Assembly (NCBI GenBank): GCA_030734395.1
Contig: JAUZTG010000048.1
Coordinates: forward strand, 1,054,001 to 1,118,000
Direction: 5' to 3'
DNA length: 64,000 bases
Origin: Sarocladium kiliense
Lineage: Eukaryota > Ascomycota > Sordariomycetes > Hypocreales > Sarocladiaceae
Of this stretch, positions 54,438-64,000 are shown one piece after another. The notes under the pieces were generated by a model. The model was given only the letters and a program-made list of their open reading frames with translations, was not told the DNA's origin and searched no databases. The position numbers were made by a program, and so were the translations under genes. How positions within the stretch are numbered: position 1 is the stretch's first letter; the number at the start of each line of letters is the position of its first letter.

Positions 54438-56091
54438 GGTAGGTGGTGGTTGTTCTGCTGTCTTGAACCACAGCTAGGCTGCGGTCCGGGACAGAGAACT
54501 GTAGGGACTATGTCATTTAATAGAAGGTGGTTTTGGCGCTTTCTGGCGGTGTTGGAAGGAAGAGAAGTCAGAGAAGCGGAGCGAGTTCGGCGACGGGTGG
54601 ATTGATGAGGTCGACCTGACATGGATGGCGGCAGTGGAGAGTGGGTTTGTACTGACGTGATGGACGGTCACGGCGTTGCCCGGGGGGGGGGGTTGTCTAA
54701 ATGGTGGCTGTTGGGCTTGGGCCTGGGCTTGGATGAGAGGGGTTGACAGAGCCCGGCGTCTTTATCAAGTAAAGAGACGTCTGATTTTCAAGTGAGCATC
54801 GGGTCAAGAGAGAACCTTAACTGGTCCAAGAACTTAAAAGGCCCCTTTTGAATGGGAAACACAAATGAGGAGGTTACGAGTAAGTTGCCGGGCGACGACT
54901 TTGGCGACAGATGGCGGTGAAAGGTCCGGCGTTTTAGACGGTGCGTAGATCCGGACTCCGTTATGGCTTTGAGTCACAGAGGTGCCCCTGCTTCTTCCAT
55001 CGCCTGCAATTGTCTTTGTCACGCGAAACACAACTCAATTTCGGCCTTAATGCCTCACGACTGTCCTGGTAACACGCAAAGAAGAAATTGCACAATCATT
55101 TTGCCTGATCTAAAAATGGCCTTCAGTTAGCTCTTTGGGGGCCCGGTCGGCATTGACTTGGACGTTTCTCCCGGCCACCCTGAATCGCAAATGGGGCAAG
55201 GACGTCGGGTGAAACATCGCAAACATAAACTGAATCAGTGATAAAGCTTAAGTGAAATATGTGACGGGCATGCAAGAGGGCGACGGCACTTGGCACCAGC
55301 ATCAACTGGCGAAGAATCCAAGGTATAGTCGAGTGCTGCCAGTTCCGAACGGTCAAGTCCATCTCTTCATTTGCGCTAGGTTCCTAGCGAAGGCCGTCAC
55401 TTTTCTGCCAGGGACGAGCAGCTTGTGTATTCGGTTCATCGACGATACAAAGTAAGGTAGGGAAAAGGTGTCTTTTAGACACCAGTACTTCTGGTGTCAA
55501 GTGTGCTTAGGCCGCCAACAAGAACACCGCCAGGGTGAAGTTCGAAGTCCAAACCAGTTGGCTGCAGGGGCGGCAACGCCTCATGAACTACATTACACAC
55601 TGGAGTGTATTCGGTCGAACTTTAGATCACCACGACTGTTTACCCTTTCACACATCGAACGTATACCGTTGCTACCAGAATACTCAAAAGCGCAATTTGT
55701 ATGCATGTAAAACCACAGGAAATGCTTACAAGATACAAACAACTTTTTAATCAAGTAAACATGCGCGGTATGCTTTGAGAAGCTAGTCTACCCAAGGGAA
55801 GGGCGCACCTACCCTAGAATGATTGAATCCATCCGGAAGGAAAGTGGGGCCGGGTCTCAAAAAAGTTGAGCTCTTCAACGTCAACAGTCAATTCAAACTT
55901 CGTGAACCTTCTTCAGGTCCCTGCTTTCCGAACTCATCCAAACTGGCGCGTAATAGCTTGACCCGCCCCAAGCTATAGTCCATTCTAATAGCCACGCCGC
56001 TATACTCATTTCCATTGCGGTCCAGTCTCTTTCTCGGGCTCTCCCCAGCCAGCCGTCCAGACACACCATCGACCTAGCACATATCAGCAAC
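54438..56091. other. Divergent spacer between Atos and FYV7 genes
   Basis: About 1.65 kb. A run of 11 Gs at 54682-54692 lies about 245 nt upstream of the Atos start. The right end is the FYV7 promoter. No gene supported in between. Confidence 0.45.
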
Positions 56092-56783
56092 ATGGCTCGC
56101 GATAAAGATGCCCCATCTGAGGGCGTCAAGAAGCAGCGCCGTGGCTTTGTTGTGGGACCAGAAAACCTGCCAGATGGACCATGGCGTCGGAAGAGTAAGT
56201 GTGCCCAAAGCCTCCGCATAGTTCCATGTCTTACTAATTCCGGGCAGTCACGAAGGTCAAGAAGGAGCTGATTCACAAGGCAAAAGTCAAGAAGGCTTAT
56301 GCTAAGATCAAGGCTCGGGAAGAGCAGGCTGTAACTGCCCCCAAGGCTCAGCAACCATTACCCGAAGGGGAAGCAGATGTGCACGAGGATGCTCCCGCCA
56401 ACCTAGGAGAGGAGGATCAGATTCACCCTACACGACAACTGATGCTCAAAGACGAGGAAGCAGCACAGACAGGCGCAATAAAGGAATATCTGGAAGGGGA
56501 TGAGGATGGCCAACAGCGCGCCAGCGACGGTGCTCGTCGCAGAACTAGACGCCCGGGCTACTACGAAAAGCAACTTCAAAAGGCCGAAGAGAACCGGCAG
56601 GCGGCCGCCGCAAGACGAGAGGAGATTGCCAGGCGGCAGGCTGAGAGAGAAAGGAAGATCGCGGAGCGCGAGAGGTACAAAAAGGCCATGGCTAAGACGC
56701 GAGACCGCGACGGCAAGAAGAAGCTCGGCAGAGAGAGCGGTCTGCTTCTCGAGAAGGTGAAGAAGTTGGTCGCCGAGCAATGA
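56092..56783 (+). CDS. FYV7: rRNA-processing protein FYV7
   Basis: Nucleolar protein needed for 18S rRNA maturation. Exons 56092-56194 and 56248-56783 give 212 residues. The N-terminal signature RRGFVVGPENLPDGPWRRK splices to ITKVKKELIHKAKVKKAYAKIK, the conserved FYV7 core; the middle is acidic and variable; the C-terminus is a long charged helix (ERERKIAERERYKKAMAKTR) ending LLLEKVKKLVAEQ. The intron is 53 nt with donor GTAAGT and a TACTAAT branch site. Together with KRR1 and uS10 it adds to the 40S-related genes in the window, but they are not clustered. Confidence 0.93.
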
Positions 56784-58755
56784 TGGATACTTTGAGGCAC
56801 TGTTTCGAACACTTTATCCGAATACGCCTTTAGATTCTACGGCATATCTCACATGCGCATCCGTCATCCCGACAGCACAACTATCCCCAAACCTGCTGTG
56901 GTGGCGCTGCTTGGCTTTCGATGATTCGGATGGCCATCGTGGCTGCGATTCGAGAGCTGCAAGTCTCAAGCCACATGTATCTGGGCCGAGGCCGAATGGC
57001 TGCAGTGAGCAGCCACGTCTGAAACTCAGCTGCGGATGAAGCTTACAGCCTAAAGAGGCCTCGACTTGATAGCCGCGTTACTCTTTTGCTGGAAGACGGT
57101 CTGCAAGACGGGCCAGACGGCATAGCCACTCACCTGAACCATACATCACGCTTCAAGCATACCCGCCAGGCTCCATGTCTGCTGGAAACATCCAGGTTCG
57201 ACATTTCGGAGTTGCCGTGAATTGTGGGTTGCGAGTTGGTCATTCTGTGACAGGAAACGCCACGTCCCAGCTAATGGCACCACTTCTAAGGAGCGTATTC
57301 TCGAACAGGTACTGCCACGGGGGGTGGAAACTTTAAGGCCATATGAAGGTAGAGAATGCATGACAACCATGCGTTGTCCATATGGCATCAATACGAGGAT
57401 GGCTTTAAACGCCACGATATGGAAAGTCATACTAGGAAGGACCCTGCTTGTGATGATCAGATCGTGGTCAAGGATTGGAAGGGGTCGTCGTCGACCATGT
57501 TTCAAACCATGGAACAACTAAAATGTGCCAGATGAGATGACAATGCGTACGTGAATAATGGCGCTCACATGGACTCGCCTACTTTGAACGTAAGCCCGAA
57601 CCCGAGGTCTTGTTCCTAGTTCTGTCATAAGTCTAACGCTCCTCTGCAACGTCCCAAAGCTGGGAACACAAGCTTTCACACTACCAACCGGCCGCGTCCT
57701 TGTCTCATGTCGTGGATCTGCCGCCTTTCGTGCGTGACGCATAAATGAGCCGGGGGGCCACCAGCCTAGGATTCAGAATCTGAAACGCCACAGCCAGCAC
57801 TTGCGATGGAGTCGGGGCCCGCCTCCGTCTGGGTGGACTTGGCTTCTAGCATCCACCTGCATGTCCACTCACACAAAGGTGTGGCATGGTCCATGGTCCC
57901 TGGTCTGACAGGGGTCGCGACGATGATGGACTGGGCTACTGTCGATCATTGACGAGAATGAAGGCAGGTAAACACCTAACCCGCGATGCTTGTGAGCACG
58001 TCTCGTGAATGAGACGAGTATCTGCAGGGTTCTCTCTATGATCTTATCACCATGCATGCAGGCTTGTGTTGGCCGACTTGGCGAGACTTTCCTCTGATGC
58101 ACTGTGCCTGAAAGGACAATGGGAGACCCTGTTTCGCCAAGGTCGGGGGGTGAACCAGGCTGTTGAAATTTTGCGAACCAGGCAAAGTGAGACCAAGCGA
58201 GATGAATCAGCTTTGGCGGCATTCAGCATGATCAGATACAACACAGCTGCGTTCAATCGCATCAAACGTCTGTCTGCCTTCGGCGTCGGAAGGTGGTCAG
58301 CCTGGCAGGTTGGGGAAAGGGGTGGTGTTCCGATTCAGGCAATTAACGTGAAACGGGGAAGGCTATTTAACGCACCGAATAGCGATTTGCCGCAACCTTA
58401 GATGGAAGATGTTGTGAGCATACGCACCATTGATCTGGCCTCGCAGACAACGTGCATTGGTCACGATAGGGAACCCCTTTTTGTTTGTCGCGTGCAAGCG
58501 GAGTAGCATCCACCACTATTGCGAGATCGAGGCGCGATGGCGTCCCCCATCCCATCTCCTCGTCAACAAGCTCCCCCACTTGGACGACGAGCCACTGTGA
58601 AATGATCACACCGTAACTCCGTATACTGGCGCTCATTAGCTTGCAAGTCAAGACGCTAGATGTTGACGCTGACGTGGTAAACGGCCAGCCGGCACGCTCT
58701 CTCTGGCAATAGCTTCTGGAGCGAGGCCCGGTCTAGAACTCTGGCACAATGCTTG
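56784..58755. other. Gene-free region downstream of FYV7
   Basis: About 2 kb. The first part is the FYV7 3' flank. Frames such as 57146-57517 and 57869-58222 (minus) have no domain signature. No repeats or RNA genes recognized. Confidence 0.4.
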
Positions 58756-59019
58756 ATGTTTTCTTTCCTTCTGCTGGTGTCGCTCGGCACCTCGGAATCT
58801 GCCACCTTGAAGATCTGCAAACCCTCAATCTACGGGTTCGCCACTGGTGCCAGGTGCGCAATTTCCAAGGCTGGCATGGCTTGCTCCCTTTCCCGCCTTG
58901 TGGCGTCTGGCTTGAAGGGTCCGGGGCGCGTCCCGGCAATGTCTCAAGCAGTGGAATTCGGGTTCTTGTATAGTTCCAATGGTGGTGGCTGGGGGATGTT
59001 TTGTAGCTGGGGTATCTAG
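58756..59019 (+). CDS. Candidate small secreted protein, 87 residues
   Basis: Single frame whose first residues (MFSFLLLVSLGTSESA) look like a cleavable signal peptide. The predicted mature part of about 70 residues is Gly/Ser-rich with four cysteines (KIC, ARC, MAC, MFC) and no recognizable domain, a profile seen among small secreted or effector-like fungal proteins. It stands alone in an otherwise gene-free 4.8-kb region. A chance ORF cannot be excluded: an ATG in another frame lies seven bases upstream, and no clear TATA box was found. Confidence 0.3.
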   Translation: MFSFLLLVSLGTSESATLKICKPSIYGFATGARCAISKAGMACSLSRLVASGLKGPGRVPAMSQAVEFGFLYSSNGGGWGMFCSWGI

Positions 59020-61551
59020 ATGTCACGGGTCATTTAATGCTCACCTCACAGTCCAGCGGTAATAAGTGGCATGCAAGCTTGATTAAAGGGATCCTCTCCA
59101 CGACGTCTCGCTCCTGAAAGACCCTGACTAGTCGTAGATTGAATACCCCAGTCGTTGAAAGTCATTAGCAGCCTGTCGATATGATTTCCCCGGTGGAACT
59201 CTTAGCGCTTCGAAGCACGACCGTGCGAACAACTAGCACAGGGGTTCAGAAGAACACGAATTGTCTGGTTCAGCCCCCCCTTGAGCCGCGATGGAAGGTG
59301 AACACAACTTTTGTCGACGGGGAAGCAGGGCAATGTTCCCAGTAGGGCAATTCCCTCGCTCAGGACGAAGTCTGATGGGGAAGGGACCGCTGTGCGATCT
59401 GAGCTTTGGGCCAAATGCCACAGGTGCACGGGCTCGGGAATATACTGAAGCAAGGGCCCTTGTTTGTGATTTGATGCTGGGATTAAACAGACAAGGCAGT
59501 AGCACACACCTCACACCTCCAGCATGTGGTGCATACAGCCTAACAACCACGGGACGCGTTGTTCAGCTGGGCAAGTGTCAGCCTCGAACTTTCGAATACT
59601 ACGCTGTGTTTACAGCAAATGACATGCAACGACGACGCAAGCAATTCCCAGGCCCTTTCAAAGCTGCAGGAGGATGGAGATGCTGACAGGGGTTCATGGC
59701 TTCCTTGCAAGCCACCCCACCACTAGAAGTAGCTGGCATGCGTCCATTTCACTTCGTGCGTATCATTGGTGCAAGGGACCAATCTTGCCCTGTCGTGGTC
59801 ATGATCCCCCTGCTTGGCTATCCTGGCGCTGATTCGAGGGGGCCATGTGTATGAGGAGGAGGAAGAGGATCGCAGGGCTACCAACGAACACCAGGAACAG
59901 TCGAGACAGCACCGAGAGTGGGCATCGTTAATGGCCACGTTTCGACGTAGTCAAGCCTCGCCAATATCTGTGCATACTAATCGCCGTGTTGTGCGTCTAA
60001 ACTGAACGGAAAACAGAGGTCCTGCCACCTTAACACCTCAAGACCCCAATACACAGGGGGTGGGATGCCGTAGCTCAGCCTCGCGATTAGGGCCTAATCA
60101 AACATCCAATGGTCTAGCCGATTAATTGTGATCGATGGCGCTCTTTGTGAAAGGCTTGCCAGCCTACGAAAGTGACCAGAATAGCAAGAAAGGTAACCAT
60201 CAACATAGTGCTTAGAGGAGCGAACAGAATGTGATCCTTTGGGCGTTGAACACAATGTCTGTCTCCCCGGACTGAGGAGGTCGGCAGTTGCTTTTGAGTG
60301 CAAGCCATGCCAGGCTACACTGGAAGAACCTTGTCTGCCGCAGCATTATCGTGGGTGATATTGGTGGCGAAGGTTACTCGCAGCGGGTGATCTGACGACT
60401 GTCAAGATCGCTCTCTTCCGCATCCCGTTGATCGTCGTGGTGTATCAAGAATGTACGTACGTGCTCGCTGTCTGTAGAAATCCATTATCAATGTCGACTG
60501 ATGTTACCATAGCTCCCTGAGCAAGCGCCTACTCCACAGTGTTTGGGCGTATGTTTCGTTCGCACACCGTTGTTTTCGAGATGGTTTCGCCCAGCAGGGG
60601 CTACTACCAGTGAGGTGTATGCTAGTACCCGCTGAAGCAGTGTCCGTAGTGGACATGGACGCCGATCGGCCGCCCACGACACGCGCTAGAGTACGGAGAA
60701 GGGGTTGCCCTGACCGTGTTAATTAAAGCTGCTGCCCTTGTTACTGCCTGCACCCTGCGCCCTAACGTGCAGCTGCTCACCATAGTAGTCAGTCCCGCGC
60801 GAGCCGTGCCACTGAGGCATGGTGGACGGTGCGAAGGTTGCCAGGTACAGACAGCGACGAAGACAGCGGGCAGCGGGCAGCGGGCAGCGGGGCAGGTACA
60901 CACCAGGACAGCTCTCACACTGGACTGGCAGCGCTTGCACTCCACATCTCCCGCCGCACCACCTTAACATGCCTCCGTTCTCTCCTCCCATTGCCCGAAC
61001 CTGCAAAACCCCAAACCCCCCAAGAAGGGCCACGGCATCAGCCTTTCCCGCTTGGATCTTTGTTTCTTCTGCGTTGGTGCATTTGTTGTCTCTGCCTTTC
61101 CGCCTACGCCTCTGCACAACCTTCGCTCGCCCGTCCTCCCACCTATTTACTGCTGTTCGTTCATCGTGAGCCTACCTCATTGCCACCACAGACGAAAGCT
61201 CCGACGCCCTTGAGGCCAACATCAGTACCCACGCGCAACATCCCCATCCCCCTACCCCTGCGGCGCTTGCTACGTCCCCTCGCTCCCCTCGACCCAACTA
61301 CCTCCCCTCGACAGCACGTTTCCCTGAGCCAACAACCTTTATACTATCGCTTCGATACCTGAGCGGCCCAAGCCTGCCTCCTAGTACTCGGTGGTACTTT
61401 CAACATCACCGTTCTACTGCTCACGACATCTTCCTGGCCCCTCACCTTCCTTTGGATGAACCATCGACCGAGAATCAAGCGTCGACACGCAACTTCGATC
61501 CCTGCTTTAGGGGGCTGACACTGGCAGCCTGCCCTGTGGTAGTTGCCTGCA
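59020..61551. promoter_or_regulatory. Long 5' flank of the LIM-RhoGAP gene
   Basis: About 2.5 kb with no supported gene. It contains four copies of a CAGCGGG heptamer (60864-60891) and, from about 60960 to 61340, a strongly pyrimidine-rich segment likely to hold the transcription start and a long 5' UTR. Short upstream frames in that leader could act as uORFs, but none is demonstrably used. Confidence 0.45.
60864..60891. repeat. CAGCGGG heptamer, four tandem copies
   Basis: Four perfect head-to-tail heptamers about 660 bp upstream of the RhoGAP start. Confidence 0.9.
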
Positions 61552-64000
61552 ATGACCTCCGTCGTGGACGAATATTTGGACTCGCGCTCGCAAGATGGCG
61601 AAGGCGACGATGTCTTTCCCTGCAAGGGCTGTGGTGATGTACGGTTCTGCCTTTGCCCCTCCGTTTCGGACTCGATACATCGATTAGAGTTACGTCTTTA
61701 GCTGACTCTGCTTTCTAGATCCTCGAGGAAGGAAAGGCCTTCGAACTTGGTAAGCTCTGATCCTCACACTCATGACCCAAATCCCTAGTTGCGTAGCCTG
61801 CATCCCTTTCGAGAACTCGCCTCGCTCCTTTATGGTGAATTGACGGGCGATTCTCGCCGACGATCCGAGTCCTGCTCTTTGTCGAGGTCAAATCCAGTTG
61901 CTAACAGTACCCCTCGATAGCTGGCAACCGATGGCACCTCGACTGTTTCCGTTGCAACACTTGTGGCACCCTCCTCGATTCCGATGCGAACCTCCTTTTA
62001 TTAGGCGATGGATCTCTCATCTGCAACAACTGCACGTACAGCTGCAGCGCCTGTGGCGATAAGATTGAGGATTTGGCCATTCTCACCGGAGATCAGGCTT
62101 TCTGTGCTGCCTGCTTTCGCTGTCGCAACTGCAAGCGGAAGATTGAGAATCTTCGGTACGCGAGAACATCTCAGGGGATCTTCTGCATGGACTGCCATGA
62201 AACCCTGATGGCAAGAAGAAAGAAGAGGTCAAAAGCTGCCGCTGCTGCAAAGGCTCGAGAAAAAGAAAGATCACCGATGATCACGGAAAAGTCACTTCCG
62301 GCTTTGCCCCCGAATGTCATTCCTAACAATGCCTTTTCAAATGATCGTGTCGACCCCGAGTCCGACACCCCCACCGAGCTATCTCCACGTCCTCGACTAC
62401 CGGGCAGACAAACTGACTCTTCTCGAGGAGGTTCAAGTAGGCCAGAACGCTCCCCCGAGCGACAGAATAGCAATTCATCCCGTCCCGAGGGCCTGGGCCT
62501 ACCCGCCCATACCTACCGTAACAATCGCAATTCTACGATCATCAGCAGCAACGAACCAAGTGGGCGCGATTCCGACGATGGCTTCTTCATTCCTGTAGCT
62601 CTTGATCCTAGCCCAGCGCCCAGCGCCCCTTCAAGGACCGCGTCAGATGCCGCTGCCGATCCATCAAAGCGAAAGGACTACTTCAGCCCGAAAACTGGCA
62701 CATCCGAGAGAAGAAATGATTCGACTTCATCCACACCTCACATTGCGTTCCAAGAGAAGGGTCGGCAGCCATCTGATCCTGATGGTTCTCAGGTTAAACA
62801 GAGCTCGCGGAAGGTATCCCGATCATCGCCAGCTGTCGAGCCTGAGGCACCTCCAAGACCATCGCCAGCTAGAAAGCCCGGGCAGGAGAGCTTCAAGCTT
62901 CAAGAAGCACCAAAAACTCGACAAATGATTGCAGCTTCTCAAAGCAGCAGTGAGCAATCGAGTCCGCCGCAAGAACTCGCCGGCAGCCCAGCTCGGCCCA
63001 GCGAAGTACCAGCACGACCTGACCGAGACGAGTTTCCCGGCAAGTTGGTCGGCGAGTCGACGAGGTCGAATGAGAACACTCCGCCACGACCGTCGCAAGA
63101 GATGCGGTCCCCTGACGAGGATTCCCTGGGAGGTGCCGCGGATTCAAATAAGCTGCAAAAGCCTGTGAAGAGAAAGGAAGTCCCAAGTACACGAAATCGT
63201 AAGTTTAGCTCCGCAAAACTTCCCTACGTCCTTGACTAACGAAGTCTTAAGTCAACGGCAAGTCTGTTGCACCTGCCAGGGGTAGCTCAGACGATGCAAC
63301 GGCCAAGCAGCCTGCAATCGCAGAGCTACCTGCTCCTGTTCAGGATAGCTATATCCAACCACGGACTGCACCTTTACCCCCGAGTGCACCCAACCTACAG
63401 CACAGCAAGAAGGCATCCGTCGGCTCGAAAGACGACCAGGAGAAACACTCGCCGAAGCTTCCTAGGTGGAGCAGCGGCGGTGATTTCAGCATGGACGAAG
63501 ACATGGCTAGAATCCTGGGCACGGACGAGCCCTCGTCGTCTATCTTGAGGCGCGTTTCCAACGTTGTCAGGCATGGTCGAACCGGTAGCGTCGAGTCGAT
63601 TCATAATGCGCAGCGGGCAAGCCACAGCCGGAGCATAAGCGAAACAACTCGTACTACCACATCACCGAGGTGGCCGAAGACTCCTCACGACGACCGCAAT
63701 GGCCATCACACCGGTCATGATATTATCAGTCCCATCTCTGGACCCTCCGCTGAGGATGCAGTGCAGCTTAAAAGGCAGCTCACAAGCTCTCAGCGGCGAG
63801 TTGCGGAGTTGGAGCGGCAGTTCGACACCGAAAAAGACCTCAAAAACCTGAATAAGAAGCTCATAGAGAAGCGGAAGACGGTGTCAGTTCTTGACACGCA
63901 AAGCGAGATCATGATTCGCCAAATCGAGGTTCTCGCTGGCTATGTCGAGCGAGCTAAGGAGACCAAGTCTCCAATCGACCCGCGTGAATTAGAGGACTCG
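61552..64000 (+). CDS. LIM-domain Rho GTPase-activating protein, 5' part (runs off window)
   Basis: Regulator of Rho/Cdc42 GTPases at growth sites (Rga-type). Exons 61552-61638, 61719-61749, 61921-63198 and 63252 onward; 715 codons lie in the window and the frame is still open at its end. Two LIM zinc domains are visible: CKGCGD spliced to ILEEGKAFELAGNRWHLDCF with CNTC and CNNC, then CSACGDKIEDL with CRNCKRKIENL and CMDC. A long Ser/Pro-rich linker follows. Residues encoded after about 63750 form a coiled coil (LKRQLTSSQRRVAELERQF). The RhoGAP domain itself would lie beyond the window and is inferred from this domain order. Intron 3 has a CTAAC branch site; all donors are GTACG, GTAAGC or GTAAGT. 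Confidence 0.9.

Noticed and set aside
59291..59686. 131-codon plus-strand frame
   Set aside because: No motif or leader, and an overlapping minus-strand frame is equally open; treated as chance.

Overview
This window is nuclear DNA of a filamentous ascomycete (Pezizomycotina, most likely a Sordariomycete). The signs are short 50-100 nt GT-AG introns with CTAAC-like branch sites, mid-range GC, long intergenic spacers, fungal-only families (AA9 lytic polysaccharide monooxygenase, Zn2Cys6 regulators, a LaeA-like methyltransferase) and a typical set of housekeeping genes. I see no transposon, tRNA, rRNA or CRISPR array. About 26 protein genes or candidates are described. Exon borders were joined by hand from splice signals and reading frame; no alignment or database search was run, and family names rest on motif recognition.

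Layout. 0-7 kb: a Sec4/Rab8-type GTPase, ribosomal protein uS10, a secreted AA9 LPMO with a hevein-like C-terminus, and mitochondrial HSP10 whose first coding exon is only the ATG. 7-10 kb: a Hal4/Sat4-type kinase. 12-18 kb: a secreted S33 peptidase divergent from a Zn2Cys6 regulator, then an SRPK-like kinase. 18.5 kb: a small, apparently frameshifted lipidated protein. 19.7-24.8 kb: an FAD monooxygenase, an NmrA-like reductase and a Zn2Cys6 regulator, with a CGG-N5-CCG palindrome in the shared promoter. 25-28.7 kb: uL11m divergent from KRR1, then an MDR oxidoreductase. 30-34 kb: a YeeE/YedE sulfur transporter, a RidA-fold protein and AIM41.

33.6-40.3 kb looks empty by open reading frames but holds an intact nine-exon LaeA-like methyltransferase at 35.7-37.1 kb. 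40.3-42.8 kb: type II phosphatidylinositol 4-kinase. 46-51.4 kb: an orphan Ser/Arg-rich protein and a 1298-residue PPR protein. 52-54.4 kb: an Atos-domain protein. 56-56.8 kb: FYV7. 61.5 kb to the end: the 5' part of a LIM-domain RhoGAP that runs off the window.

How they fit together: several genes serve polarized growth and secretion (Sec4, PI4K II, LIM-RhoGAP). Several serve ribosome or mitochondrial function (uS10, KRR1, FYV7, uL11m, HSP10, AIM41, the PPR protein). The accessory layer is the monooxygenase/reductase/regulator module, the LPMO and the LaeA-like gene. No plainly unprecedented system is visible. The strongest leads are the hidden LaeA-like gene, the candidate operator in the monooxygenase module, and the hevein-like domain that has lost its sugar-binding aromatics.
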